24,449 nt of DNA from CAZHYV01 sp964537055 (GCA_964537055.1 CAZHYV010000010.1:1-24449); one strand, 5' to 3'. Shown: positions 1-8,683, counted from the stretch's first letter. A program made the numbers and translations. Notes: a model not told the origin generated them from the sequence alone.

Positions 1-1811
1 TGTGGAATGGCGATGCGAATCCGGGTTTTGTCTTCAGGATCAAGCTCCGCTTTGATCCGGGCACGTAAGCCTCCGGCATCGTCGATGATGACGCCGTCTT
101 GCTCTAAGAGGACGCCATAGACTGCGTCTTCGACGTCTTGGAGGGTGAAGCCATTGGGGACCCGTGGGGTGCCTACTACAAACATTACCCGACCCGAAAA
201 CCGTTCGTTCAAGCGAAACACGAGGTAGTAACGAAGGAGATCAAACATGCGCCCATAGGACCAATTGACCCAGTTCTGGTTATCGAGCTCACCCCAAGTC
301 GTAACGCCCCGAACAATCAGATTCCGACCTTGGATCGACTGAATGACGGTCAGGTGATACGCTCTCATTGCAGTATCCCGTGTAACAGGATCAAGCTGTA
401 CATCGTTTCGTGCGGTATAATTGGGGACATTGCTGTTCTGGCTCGATAGTTCGTAGCCATCGAAATTAAAGGGCAGCGTGGCTGCACAAAGAGCAGCAGC
501 GGTCATGCTCGCAAGATGCGCGGCTTGCTGTGGGAAGTCTTGAGCCAGAATGCCTGCACATCGCCAGGAGGTGGTGAGCGCAGGCTGCGGCATAGTAACG
601 GCGAGTTTTGCGGTTTCCACATCAGTTGTGAGCCCGAAGCAGAGGCGCTGGTCTTTTTGATTGAGGCCATTCGCATGCGCTTCAATGTGCTGTGAGAGAA
701 GTTGAAGACTGGTCACATCGGTGAATTCAGTCGCCCACTCTTGAAACGCTTCCTGTTTGGACAGGTTTGCAATCACCGTACTTAAGTTAGGTGTTCCAAC
801 CCCTCCTAATGCTGTTGGTGTTGGGGTTCCTGGAACGGTAGCGATACTAGTAATCGCACCTGCAGAGTTGTGCCGATCCGCAAGGGTATAAATTTGCCCA
901 CCTGCATCTTCGGTCGAAGCAATCGAGATGCGATGCACGACCCAATCATTGTTGTAAAGCAGCGTGACGACGTCCCCGGTAGCTGTTGCTCGAAGTGGAA
1001 ACGTGGCAACATTGATGTTGGCTGCAATGAGGGTGGCAGCTGCCGCGGCTGTTGTGCCCACAGGAATCGAAACCGAGAGTGAAAAACTGCCAACCTTGAG
1101 CGTAAATACACTCGGGTTTGCGCCTTTGCCCTTCGAGGGACTGCTCAGCGTAATGGTGCCTGGCGATAATGAAATTCCTGTAAGTCCGTCCGGGATGCGG
1201 ACAATGATGGGCTTGTCGTTGCCGATTTCTCCGCGATGCACATAGGCCAGAGGAACCGTAGAACCAATGAGAGGGGCAGGAACCAAGGGGGCATCGAGAA
1301 TTTGGCTGAGCCAGGCTGTCCGAATGGACGAGGCGATCGTTGCCCCCGTATCCCCGTTCGCAACGCCTACACGTAACAGCTGCCCACAAGCAAAGATCCA
1401 GAGTTCCCCGGCTCCGGTTGCCGTCCCAATCACCGTGAGGAGTGCGGTGGCCACTCCGGAAAATCCTGTTCCGGTTGGCTCAGCCACAGGTGCAACAAAG
1501 ATGTCTAAGCCTGAGGGCCGATGGCTACAAGCTTCACGAAAGCGTTGTGCCACTCCACTGCGACGGCCATAGGCAGTATCAACCCGATCTTGCTGGGTAT
1601 GTTGCTGCACATCATTGGCGGTCGCTGTTCCTGCAGTGAGGTTATACGGAGCTTGCGTCATCGCTGCCCCTGGCGTCAGCATGGGTGCGAGCAGCAAAAG
1701 CCGACGCTTGGGTTGGACGGCCCCAGGAGTTTGCGGTGTGGTTGAGAGATAAATATAGGTGCCTGGGGTCCACACCGAAGAAAGAACGTCTGGATTGGCG
1801 GCAATGGTCAT
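1..1811 (-). CDS. Contractile tail sheath protein, Mu gpL-like (C-terminus cut by window edge)
   Basis: Open frame of about 603 codons entering from the left edge with no stop. The start ATG overlaps the upstream TGA (ATGA), with an AAGGA site 9-10 bases before it. The N-terminus (TPGTYIYLSTTPQTPGAVQP, then a hydrophobic RLLLLAPML strand) is the usual sheath opening. The C-terminal part contains RGVTTWGELDNQNWVNWSYG, a stretch on regulating domain and chaining strands, then IIIDDAGGLRARIKAEL and a DPEDKTRIRIAIP strand, which resembles the end of Mu gpL, so only some tens of residues are probably missing. The protein forms the contractile outer tube of the tail. It is longer than Mu gpL (about 495 residues); the extra length lies in the Gly/Ala/Thr-rich middle (roughly 130-330), where surface domains are often inserted. 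Family assignment is by motif and gene order; fairly sure. Confidence 0.78.
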   Translation of the reverse strand, partial: MTIAANPDVLSSVWTPGTYIYLSTTPQTPGAVQPKRRLLLLAPMLTPGAAMTQAPYNLTAGTATANDVQQHTQQDRVDTAYGRRSGVAQRFREACSHRPSGLDIFVAPVAEPTGTGFSGVATALLTVIGTATGAGELWIFACGQLLRVGVANGDTGATIASSIRTAWLSQILDAPLVPAPLIGSTVPLAYVHRGEIGNDKPIIVRIPDGLTGISLSPGTITLSSPSKGKGANPSVFTLKVGSFSLSVSIPVGTTAAAAATLIAANINVATFPLRATATGDVVTLLYNNDWVVHRISIASTEDAGGQIYTLADRHNSAGAITSIATVPGTPTPTALGGVGTPNLSTVIANLSKQEAFQEWATEFTDVTSLQLLSQHIEAHANGLNQKDQRLCFGLTTDVETAKLAVTMPQPALTTSWRCAGILAQDFPQQAAHLASMTAAALCAATLPFNFDGYELSSQNSNVPNYTARNDVQLDPVTRDTAMRAYHLTVIQSIQGRNLIVRGVTTWGELDNQNWVNWSYGRMFDLLRYYLVFRLNERFSGRVMFVVGTPRVPNGFTLQDVEDAVYGVLLEQDGVIIDDAGGLRARIKAELDPEDKTRIRIAIP

Positions 1812-2200
1812 GGCTTTTCCTTGAGAGTAGATAAGTCGGGCGGAGAACCAAGGGGCTGATCCCCTCGGTTGTGCTCTTCTTTTTTTCTGCGTGTTGTTTT
1901 CGATTCAAGCTCAGGAGGCAGTGGAGGCTTTGTATCTGATGGTATTGGGATCGATTCAACCTCTTGCGGAAGCTTCAGGGCATAAAGTGCCCCACGTTGG
2001 AAGCATCCAAGGTAATACCCGGTGACACGAATCGGCGTTTCTTCTGCGGGACCCAGTTCACCAAACCCACCTTCACGAGAGATGGGATGAAGGTATGGGT
2101 TATAGGCAATGACCTGCTCGCCCATCCGCAGATGACCCACAGGAATGATGCGCCCACCAATATTAATCAATTGCAACGTAGAATCTGTAGACCGCGTCAT
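1808..2200 (-). CDS. Small tail/neck protein in the Mu gp38 position
   Basis: This 130-residue protein lies between the gp37-like gene and the tail sheath. The start chosen is the ATG overlapping the upstream stop (ATGA), with GGAGG 8-12 bases before it; a longer reading frame upstream would run through the neighbouring gene. The first 75 residues are beta-rich (INIGGRIIPVGHLRMGEQV, then TPIRVTGYYLGCF), the remainder is a proline- and lysine-rich tail (PLPPELESKTTRRKKEE) that looks disordered. Its stop overlaps the sheath start, so the two are translationally coupled. I do not recognise a family; position corresponds to Mu gp38. Function is not known from sequence. Confidence 0.7.
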   Translation of the reverse strand: MTRSTDSTLQLINIGGRIIPVGHLRMGEQVIAYNPYLHPISREGGFGELGPAEETPIRVTGYYLGCFQRGALYALKLPQEVESIPIPSDTKPPLPPELESKTTRRKKEEHNRGDQPLGSPPDLSTLKEKP

Positions 2201-3063
2201 GAGGACACCTCCATTTCTGCGGTGACTTCCGGCATTGGTAGATCCTCTTGAAGTTTCATCCAGAGAGCCGAAGGGGTGATAAAATCGCAAGGCTCATTGG
2301 GGGTATAAACTGACCCGCGCACAAGGATCTCGATATAGTCGGAAATAATTCTCTCGGCGGACTCCGAAAGATCCGGGGTGTAGCTTTTCAGCTCGACTTC
2401 ACTCATTCCAACCGTGGGGCCGAGCTTGTTTTCAGAAATGAGATACCATCTAAGCCAACCCAAAAGCTCTGCAGCCCCCGGATCGAGCTCTTGTTCTTTG
2501 CTCTCTGGGGAACCAAACCGGGCAGCAACCCCACCTCGAAAGTTGGCGGAAAGCACCCGTAGGCGATACCTGAGCTCATAGAAGTGATAGGCGCGGGTTT
2601 GGCTGACGTTTGTAAGCTCATCTCCAAGGCAAGAGATAAAAAGACAAGGTCCTTGTCCTCGACCACGGTTCCACATCTCTTCGATGGAGAGACGGAGGTC
2701 TGTATATTCAATCCAGGCAAAATACTTTGGAGTACCGCATTCAACATAATGGGGTAGTTTTTGTTTGATCCACCTCCCTGACTCGGAAGGCTGGAGATCA
2801 TTGGGTTTGATAACGTTGCTTCCATCGTCGGTTCTCTCGTCGAAGCGATACCATGCATAGGTGTCTTTTCCGATTTGGGCTAAATTCGGTGCTCCTGTCC
2901 CATGGTCATCTTGGTAGCGAGATGCTTGGGCACGTAGGTCAGCGAAGGACTCATACGAAGTTCTCGCCTGAAACGCGAGGGAGAAGTGATAAAGAAGGAC
3001 TCGTCCCACCACTTCTTGCAGGTTGCGAATATCTAAGTAACTGTTTTTGCTAGGAAAGTTCAT
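2197..3063 (-). CDS. Mu gp37/DUF1834-like tail completion (terminator) protein
   Basis: 288 residues. A GAGGA site lies about 7 bases upstream of the ATG, and the gene begins 9 bases after the gpG-like gene ends. Central segment GPCLFISCLGDE, then YELRYRLRVLSANFRGG and later GAAELLGWLRWYL, LGPTVGMSEVELKSYTPDL and RIISDYIEILVRGS follow the layout of DUF1834/gp37-type proteins: a core strand listing a value, a long strand pair, then a domain on effective element length and a final long strand. These proteins cap or complete the tail tube. It is longer than most family members (about 150-200), with an N-terminal extension that includes TYAWYRFDE. Assignment rests partly on gene order between gpG-like and sheath genes. 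Confidence 0.6.
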   Translation of the reverse strand: MNFPSKNSYLDIRNLQEVVGRVLLYHFSLAFQARTSYESFADLRAQASRYQDDHGTGAPNLAQIGKDTYAWYRFDERTDDGSNVIKPNDLQPSESGRWIKQKLPHYVECGTPKYFAWIEYTDLRLSIEEMWNRGRGQGPCLFISCLGDELTNVSQTRAYHFYELRYRLRVLSANFRGGVAARFGSPESKEQELDPGAAELLGWLRWYLISENKLGPTVGMSEVELKSYTPDLSESAERIISDYIEILVRGSVYTPNEPCDFITPSALWMKLQEDLPMPEVTAEMEVSS

Positions 3064-3072
3064 TCTTTTTCC

Positions 3073-3771
3073 TCAATCGACTGACTCTTTGGCAGAGGGG
3101 TTTTCGAATACCTGAATCAGGTGTTTTCCTAAAATGTCTGTGAGTTGCTGGAGATCTTCCGCGTCGAGCTGTTCAGGAACGATTTGACGTTTGGGGATGG
3201 AACCATCCCCTTCGTTGTGCCGCCACGCCCATTCAGGGCCATCAAGAAGGCCGATACGAAGTACACCCTCTTCAATGCGGACTTTAAGACGCCTGAGACC
3301 CCCCAGCATTTCTTTGTTTTTCTTTGATTTTCGGGTCGTTCGTTTCTGGAATGCTTTCTTTCGGACCCTCTCTTTTTGTTCCCGTAATTTTTGGATTTTG
3401 TTCTCAAGACTGACCAACCGTTTGGAGGTATCTTCAGAAATCTTTCCGGTTTGTGCCTTTTCTTGTTGTGCTTTGTTCTTGATGAAGTTTTCATAAGAAA
3501 CAAGCTTCTTGAGATAAGGAGCGCGGACTTTCCCAAATTTGGTAATCCTTCCGATGGCTGTTCCCTCCATCCGCGCTTTGGTGCTCTCGGCGTAATCCGG
3601 CCAAGTTCCATCCCCGTTGGCCTCCATTTTTTTCTTGAATTTCTCCATGAGGTACTTGCCAAACTCACGAAGCGCAGGCTTAAGATTCTTGAGCGCTGCT
3701 TGCGTCGCTTTGATCGAGCGAACCAGGCCTTCCGAACGGATCACCAAATCAAACTCTGGAGTCTCATCCAT
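3073..3771 (-). CDS. Phage virion morphogenesis protein, Mu gpG-like
   Basis: 232 residues from the ATG that overlaps the preceding TAA (TAATG); a TTG six bases earlier is possible but less likely. The N-terminal helix (LKNLKPALREFGKYLMEKFK) followed by GDGTWPDYAESTKARM is the family signature of gpG/Phage_tail_S proteins (G-x-x-W-x-x-L/Y-S-x-x-T). The C-terminal end WRHNEGDGSIPKRQIVPE matches the H-x-x-G...IPxRxF(V) ending of the family. Between them lies an unusually long Lys/Arg-rich coiled-coil insertion (roughly residues 90-160, KKAFQKRTTRKSKKNKEM), not typical of Mu gpG. Likely role: head completion or tail assembly. Confidence 0.72.
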   Translation of the reverse strand: MDETPEFDLVIRSEGLVRSIKATQAALKNLKPALREFGKYLMEKFKKKMEANGDGTWPDYAESTKARMEGTAIGRITKFGKVRAPYLKKLVSYENFIKNKAQQEKAQTGKISEDTSKRLVSLENKIQKLREQKERVRKKAFQKRTTRKSKKNKEMLGGLRRLKVRIEEGVLRIGLLDGPEWAWRHNEGDGSIPKRQIVPEQLDAEDLQQLTDILGKHLIQVFENPSAKESVD

Positions 3772-4274
3772 TAGCAAAGCCCCCCCGGCCCTCGACTGAA
3801 CGAACCGCGTAAGGATTCTCCCTCAGGAAATTTGCCCACTCCGAACGGTGAAATCGCCACATACTGCCGACTGGTGTCTGCGCTCGTGTCTGCACCCAGC
3901 GTACGGAGACGATCGGCGAACTGCTCTAGCTGTTCCAGCGTGCGTTCGTAATCTTTTTGCACATCCTCAGGCACTTCCTCCGTTCGCTCTCCGTAGTAGT
4001 GCACGTAATAAATGGCGCAGGATTTGGTGAGACGCCGGATTTCGGCACGGTCGGCCTCGGTCCAGGTGTCCCAAAGCTCTGCCACACTTTTTGGCTTGAT
4101 TTGGACTTGAATCACGCCCCGCACCTGTCCTGTCGCATCAAGCAAACAATCCCGTAGCCGTTTTTCATCTACTTGGCGAGGACTCCCCGCTTTGGGCAGA
4201 AGCTGGACGAGCTTGTTCGGTGTGATGGCCCGCTCGATTTCGGCTTGTTCGATGAAGGTATCTGGCGCAGGCAT
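3771..4274 (-). CDS. Mu gp36 (gpJ)/DUF1320-like head-tail connector protein
   Basis: 167 residues, started at the ATG that shares its A with the upstream TAA stop. Typical DUF1320 layout: N-terminal segment with FIEQAEIERAITPNKLVQLL, a short loop, then VDEKRLRDCLLDATGQVRGVI (helix that in the family reads 'D..rl..aL.dA...id'), then LTKSCAIYYVHYYGER, and the ending DVQKDYERTLEQLEQFADRL. These proteins act in the neck joining head to tail. The last 35 residues (ISPFGVGKFPEGESLRG...) are Gly/Ser/Arg-rich and probably disordered. The gene is embedded in overlapping start/stop junctions on both sides. Confidence 0.65.
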   Translation of the reverse strand: MPAPDTFIEQAEIERAITPNKLVQLLPKAGSPRQVDEKRLRDCLLDATGQVRGVIQVQIKPKSVAELWDTWTEADRAEIRRLTKSCAIYYVHYYGERTEEVPEDVQKDYERTLEQLEQFADRLRTLGADTSADTSRQYVAISPFGVGKFPEGESLRGSFSRGPGGLC

Positions 4275-4822
4275 TAGACTTCCTCATCTGGTAAGAAATC
4301 TTCGTTGGGCAAAGCTGCCTTTGATGAGAGAACCGTTTCCTTCTTTCTTGATCCCGGAGGAAAAAAATGTTCTTTTGACGACTTTTTTTTCTGTTTGTAC
4401 GGATGTTGTGCTTTGAGTTCCGCAATGAGCTTGTCTTGTGCTTCCAGTTTGCGGCGCAGCTCTTCTTTTTCAGGGTCAAACGGAATGGGTTGACTTCCAG
4501 ATTCCGGCAGGTGCAGCCGTTTGGTCGCCGCTTGTTTGCGAAGCTCGACTTCAGCCAGAGAGAGTTGCTGTAACTCCGCCTGATGGCGAGCAAAATCCTC
4601 GGCCTGCTGCCGGGTATACATTTGTTTGGCTTGTTCGATCCTTTGCCTAGCTTCCCAGTCTGCATACCGTTCGATGGCATGACCACAGATAGTAAGCTCT
4701 CGCTCGGCTTCTTCCTCAGAAAGCACAAACACTTCCCCGGCACTGTAGATGCCGTAGTTGCTTGATCCCACCACTTCGCCCCGTTCATTGCGGAGGGGTT
4801 CTTTGACACGTAATTTGACCAT
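4274..4822 (-). CDS. Coiled-coil protein in the Mu gp35 position, after the capsid gene
   Basis: 182 residues. A GGAGGG ribosome site lies about 5 bases before the ATG, and the gene starts 11 bases after the capsid gene ends. The first 45 residues are beta-rich (MVKLRVKEPLRNERGEVVGS ... GEVFVLSEEEAERELTICG), resembling the small N-terminal domain of many gp35-position proteins. Residues 50-150 are a charged, Gln/Ala/Glu/Lys-rich coiled coil (RIEQAKQMYTRQQAEDFARH ... ELRRKLEAQDKLIAELK), and the end is Lys/Ser-rich. Stop overlaps the next start (TAATG). I do not recognise the family; a head-associated role is inferred only from position. Confidence 0.65.
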   Translation of the reverse strand: MVKLRVKEPLRNERGEVVGSSNYGIYSAGEVFVLSEEEAERELTICGHAIERYADWEARQRIEQAKQMYTRQQAEDFARHQAELQQLSLAEVELRKQAATKRLHLPESGSQPIPFDPEKEELRRKLEAQDKLIAELKAQHPYKQKKKSSKEHFFPPGSRKKETVLSSKAALPNEDFLPDEEV

Positions 4823-4833
4823 GGCATCCCTCC

Positions 4834-5922
4834 TTAATCGCTTAAAAACCCTCGGTATTCAGGCCGCGTAGGATCGAGGGCGGCTTTAATAATGACCCCG
4901 GCACTGGCATTCTGGACTTGGTTCTTTTTCGCCATCACGACCTGCGTGGTGGTCCCACCGAGGGGCAATTTGTCCCCGAAAATCGGGTAGTTCATGACGA
5001 GCAGGCCTTCATTGCCCCCAGTGATCCGTGGAAACTGTTCATTTCCCCCCGCTGCCTCCGTGAGGGACAGATAACGGCCATAGCCCCAGGTGTTATCGCT
5101 AATATCTTCCCGTAAGCCTTCTCCGACCGCTCCCATCCACACATCCGGTCCCATGTAATAGCGGCGCTGACGGGTCGCATTGGGGCCATCCGGAGATTTC
5201 TCGTAGAGGGCATTGGTGATTTGAATGCTGCCTTTGGGGAGCCCGGCGAGCAGTTCTAAGACTTCGGTCGTGATCTCGCGTTTTTCATCCCACTCGAGTT
5301 TATTGACGGCATACGCCATGACGGTACGGTGATTCCTGAGCTTCCGCAGGTGACTGCGAGTCATAATGACGAGGTTGCAGGGCAACCCACTGTCCTGCTC
5401 AATGTATTCAGCACCCAGCATCAAATCCGCAATCGGATCACTATTTGCGCTGAACAAATCATCCCACCGGGACCCCGCGGCTTTGGTCACAATGTGATTG
5501 GCCGGGTACGGGGTCAGGGTTCCGGTGGCATCCCGTAGAAATTGACAGGCGAGCCACTCGTTGTAGATGAGGGCCTTGTTGTAGACGATATCAATCTGCT
5601 GCTTCCGCGGCTGAAGCTGCGCATCGGTGGCTTGCTCATCAATGACGCCAAGGGGCGCATTCCAGCCATAAATCGGAATTTTCCAGCGCAGGGGTTCTCG
5701 CGTACGGAACTGCACGTTCGGCAAATTTCCATTGGGCCCGGCAATGCCAGGCACTAACCGGAGCTGATGGTCCTCATCAATCACCCAAGTCAGGTTCGAA
5801 AGTTTGTCGCTGGGTACGGCGGGAAAGGCTTTGAGTCCCGCGTAATTGAACCGCATTGGGAATTGAATGACTCGGTTCGTTTCGGGGATATCCACATGCT
5901 GGGCATTTAAAGTAAACGGCAT
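4834..5922 (-). CDS. Major capsid protein (HK97-type fold predicted)
   Basis: 362 residues, with GGAGTGTA directly before the ATG. Features seen: an N-terminal arm, a region 'RTREPLRWKIPIYGWNAPLG' (E-loop/beta segment), a central helix/strand pair with YNKALIYNEWLACQFLRD, and in the C-terminal half PCNLVIMTRSHLRKLRNH, the 'some value N-x-x-I/V-M-S-x-x-x-x-x-x-L-x-x-H' segment common to HK97-fold coat proteins of the P22/E type. The ending contains GNEGLLVMNYPIFGDKLPL, a surface strand region. It is not obviously homologous to Mu gpT, though it sits where gpT would. Position between the decoration candidate and the neck genes supports the call. It is the only reasonable coat-protein candidate here. 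Confidence 0.75.
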   Translation of the reverse strand: MPFTLNAQHVDIPETNRVIQFPMRFNYAGLKAFPAVPSDKLSNLTWVIDEDHQLRLVPGIAGPNGNLPNVQFRTREPLRWKIPIYGWNAPLGVIDEQATDAQLQPRKQQIDIVYNKALIYNEWLACQFLRDATGTLTPYPANHIVTKAAGSRWDDLFSANSDPIADLMLGAEYIEQDSGLPCNLVIMTRSHLRKLRNHRTVMAYAVNKLEWDEKREITTEVLELLAGLPKGSIQITNALYEKSPDGPNATRQRRYYMGPDVWMGAVGEGLREDISDNTWGYGRYLSLTEAAGGNEQFPRITGGNEGLLVMNYPIFGDKLPLGGTTTQVVMAKKNQVQNASAGVIIKAALDPTRPEYRGFLSD

Positions 5923-5984
5923 ACATTACACTCCAAAAAAGACAGGTTATTACAAACAAAAGCTCCCAATTCATCGGAACCCCT

Positions 5985-6968
5985 TTAGTTCACAAGCTCC
6001 AAAGATAAGGTCCGACAAACGGCCTGATTTGCTGCATTGTTTGAGTTAAAGGTCACGGTGATGGATAGGTCATAGTCCTTCGTGGTATCCACAACCAGAG
6101 GACCTGCGGCACCGATGGCTACCATGGGGGCTGCCCCGAGGGTTCCAATGGCTCCGGTTCCTGACGATAGAACACGACCCAGAAGTCCTGTCGTCTGCAC
6201 GTCAAGTTCGAGGCGGAGCACTCCTTGATCACCCTTGGCAAAAACGATGCCTTTGCTATCCGTGGTGGCCAGGAGTAAGCCTCCAAGCCCGCCGAGGCGA
6301 ACACCGAGGATCGTTTTGTCTCCTGGGTTGGCACTCATAAAATCAACCAGCGCAGAAAGGCGGTACTTTTTGCCTGCCATAAGGGTGTTTTTCGGAATGC
6401 GAAAGCTGTTGTCAAAGGCTCCCTCGGTATTGGCTCCAAGGACGTCAGCGCTGAGCGGTGCGGAAGGTGCAAGAGACATGCCGAAGAGACCTCCGCCCGC
6501 ACTTCCCGAGAGAAGGAGGCCACTCACAAAGATGGGTTGAGTTCCTGAGTTATTCACACTTTCCCAGGCTTGAAACGGACCTTTGCCGGCAGCGCTTACG
6601 CGCCAAAGCCCTGGGGCTCCTGCGCCCACAGGTTCCAAAAACTGCCCACGGCGTACCGTTTGTCCTGGGGCTAACAAGGCCCCACAACGGCCCGCAGGAA
6701 CGACCTGAAGCGTTTCCTCATACCCTGGGCCTTGGCTTTGGAGGCCTGGGGCACGTGGAGTCGAGTTCATAATGCCGAGCAGTTCGGGCACTGCCGAAGG
6801 ATGACCAAAGTGGTACAGGTCTAACGGTTTGTTGGGATCTGCGGAGAAAGACACAGCTGCTCCCTTGAAGATGGGCTCTTGGGCATAGAGGCCATCCAGC
6901 GTCAGAAGCGGCACGGCTTCCGAGCCAAACAGCGGAGAGGCAAAGGTAGGAATCGGATCGTGGGCCAT
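5985..6968 (-). CDS. Head decoration protein candidate (DUF2190-like N-terminal part plus beta-sandwich)
   Basis: 327 residues. The ATG shares its A with the TAA of the protease gene (TAATG). The middle region reads RCGALLAPGQTVRRGQFLEP ... GLWRVSAAGKGPFQAWESVN, the pattern of phage head decoration proteins (a G-x-x-V-x-x-G-x-x-L strand and then a 'variable-x-A-x-G-x-G-x-F-x-A' strand). The C-terminal half is a Gly/Ala/Leu-rich beta region with long strands (DYDLSITVTFNSNN ... CRTLSLELVN) that resembles an immunoglobulin-like or jelly-roll surface domain. Placement directly upstream of the capsid gene matches lambda gpD-type or DUF2190-type proteins. Function is inferred from position and this pattern. 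Confidence 0.55.
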   Translation of the reverse strand: MAHDPIPTFASPLFGSEAVPLLTLDGLYAQEPIFKGAAVSFSADPNKPLDLYHFGHPSAVPELLGIMNSTPRAPGLQSQGPGYEETLQVVPAGRCGALLAPGQTVRRGQFLEPVGAGAPGLWRVSAAGKGPFQAWESVNNSGTQPIFVSGLLLSGSAGGGLFGMSLAPSAPLSADVLGANTEGAFDNSFRIPKNTLMAGKKYRLSALVDFMSANPGDKTILGVRLGGLGGLLLATTDSKGIVFAKGDQGVLRLELDVQTTGLLGRVLSSGTGAIGTLGAAPMVAIGAAGPLVVDTTKDYDLSITVTFNSNNAANQAVCRTLSLELVN

Positions 6969-8683
6969 TAAACATTCTCCTTGTGTAGAACTTCACGGGT
7001 ATAGGCTTGAAGCAATTCAGGGCGACGACGTTCTGCCATCGCGAGGGCACGTTCATAGCCAAAAGGTTTGCCGGTGGCTTTTTCTTGTTCGGCCTGGATG
7101 CGAAGCGCTTCTTTATTGAGGTCTGCGCCTTGCCCTTGACTTTTGGCAGACTGCCAAGTTCTGCGGCTGTCCACACCATAGGGAGTACCCCCCTCAGTAT
7201 AACGGGTCATGGCAATGCGGCTCGCCAGGCCAAAGGTCCCCACGGGCTGAAGCATGTCTTCTGCCTCACGAGGATTGCGCATATAGGCTTGCATTAGCCA
7301 CTTGTGCGTCGCAGGCTCGTTTCCTCGGTGGTCTGCTCGCCAGCGCTTTTGTGCCAAAGCCTCATTGGCAAAATCTGCAGCCTCTTGTCGTAAGGCGAGA
7401 CGTTTTTCCTCAAGACGCTCTGCTTCTGTTTTTTCGAGCCGTCTCTGAAGAGCAAACACATGATCAGGCAAGGAATGAAGCTCGCGCATTTTTCCCCGCG
7501 CCATCTCTCGATCACTCGGAAGACCGAGTTCTCGATAAATCTTCCGGGCCATGGCTTGTTCTTTGCTACTTTCTTTCGGAGGAAGCTCTTCTTCTAGAGC
7601 CTGATCCTCTTGATTCTCGTCTGAAAAGCGCTGTTTCGACATTGGCTTTTCTTTTGAAGGAGAGTCATGAGTCTCTTCCTCTGAGAAACGTTTCCTGGAA
7701 AGAGGTTTTTTAGACGCTTCTTCTTCCATCTCTTCTTCAGAAAAGCGTGTTTTAGACATCGGCTTTTCTTTGGAGGAACCTTGTGGATCTTCAAAGGAAG
7801 CAGGCTTTTTCTCTTCCATCTTTCGTTTATTCATTGCCTGTTTGAGTTCTGCCTTGTGCTCTTCCTCCATCTGTTTCCGAGCCAGGGCATGATCTTCTTC
7901 TTGCTTGTCCAGCTCTTCGCTCATTTTTTTGGCGTAGGCGGTCATTTTCTTTAATTTTTCGTCGGGAGAGTCCTCGGGGGTGCAGCCCGCCGCCTCCATC
8001 ATCTGCTCTAGCTTGTCTTCTTCTTCGAGCGGCGGATTCGGTTTACTCTCGTCCATTCGTTTCATCTTTTTCATGGGTCCTTCCTCGTGGTCGTTTTCAT
8101 AGGCGAGCGCGACCCCATCTAAAAAGGGGTCATTCGTTGCCGTGATATTGATGAGCCTGTAGCCGTGGGGAGGTTGGTCAAAGAGGGGCGAAATCCACTT
8201 AAAGACGCGGATGCCTTCTTTTTCATCGAGGCCTAAGCTGGTCAGTTGGTATCGGTGCGCAAATAAGCCGTTTTCAGGAAGCGTGCCGTCAGGACGCCGT
8301 AAGTCTTCGATCGTAGGTTTTTTGACCTTGCCTTTGCTCTCAAAGCGGACGATTTGCCCACGGGCCACCATACAAAGGGCATTATGGTAACAAAGCGCCT
8401 GTCCTTTGCCCCGCAGCACGCCATGCTGCGAGTCCATCCACAGGTCATTTTGATGGTCGCGAAAGTAATCCATCATTTGACCGACGGTGGTTTCATCGAA
8501 AAGGGTCGTGGTCATCTGACCTTGGAGATTTTCTTTCCGAAACTCTCCGAATTTAAGGCACTGGTCCCAGACATTCACTCGTGGGGGTGGAATCACTTCA
8601 GGTGAGCTTCGGTCTGCTTCAAAGAACAGCGCAACCGAAGGTCCATACATAAAGGCAGATTCCTTGGAACGTTTAGACGGCAT
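6968..8683 (-). CDS. Head maturation protease fused to scaffold domain, Mu I (gp32)-like
   Basis: 571 residues. The start overlaps the previous gene by 11 bases. Residues 55-90 (QGQMTTTLFDETTVGQMMDY, then NDLWMDSQHG, with His at about 87) match the Mu I-protease opening, where the family has 'DYxHQ'. Residues 158-190 (RVFKWISPLFDQPPHGYRLI, then TATNDPFLDG) match the family's '(Y/W)xSPxF ... ALTNxPxLxG'. After residue 200 the protein is a long charged coiled coil to about 470, as expected of a scaffold (in Mu, protease I and scaffold Z share one gene). Three copies of a K-P-(M/L)-S-(K/R)-x-R-F-S-(E/D)-E unit lie at about 305-356. The protein should assemble the prohead and then cut itself and partners before DNA packaging. 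Confidence 0.75.
   Translation of the reverse strand: MPSKRSKESAFMYGPSVALFFEADRSSPEVIPPPRVNVWDQCLKFGEFRKENLQGQMTTTLFDETTVGQMMDYFRDHQNDLWMDSQHGVLRGKGQALCYHNALCMVARGQIVRFESKGKVKKPTIEDLRRPDGTLPENGLFAHRYQLTSLGLDEKEGIRVFKWISPLFDQPPHGYRLINITATNDPFLDGVALAYENDHEEGPMKKMKRMDESKPNPPLEEEDKLEQMMEAAGCTPEDSPDEKLKKMTAYAKKMSEELDKQEEDHALARKQMEEEHKAELKQAMNKRKMEEKKPASFEDPQGSSKEKPMSKTRFSEEEMEEEASKKPLSRKRFSEEETHDSPSKEKPMSKQRFSDENQEDQALEEELPPKESSKEQAMARKIYRELGLPSDREMARGKMRELHSLPDHVFALQRRLEKTEAERLEEKRLALRQEAADFANEALAQKRWRADHRGNEPATHKWLMQAYMRNPREAEDMLQPVGTFGLASRIAMTRYTEGGTPYGVDSRRTWQSAKSQGQGADLNKEALRIQAEQEKATGKPFGYERALAMAERRRPELLQAYTREVLHKENV

Noticed and set aside
138..1959. Many open frames on both strands (for example 946-1389 minus, 1267-1572 plus)
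   Set aside because: They lie within the single open tail-sheath frame running from 1811 to the left edge; residues are low-complexity shadows without ribosome sites.
3129..3668. 179-residue minus-strand frame
   Set aside because: Alternate frame of the gpG-like gene; the other frame carries the family motifs and coupled start/stop junctions.
4165..4827. 220-residue minus-strand frame
   Set aside because: Longer than the chosen 182-residue frame but it would overlap the gp36-like gene by over 100 bases, and its composition (Ser/Arg/Asn-rich) is that of a shadow; the chosen frame has the well-spaced GGAGGG and TAATG junction.
5777..5974. 65-residue minus-strand frame with a hydrophobic N-terminus (MNWELLFVITCLFW)
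   Set aside because: Overlaps the capsid gene by about 145 bases in another frame and has no ribosome site; hydrophobic start looks fortuitous.
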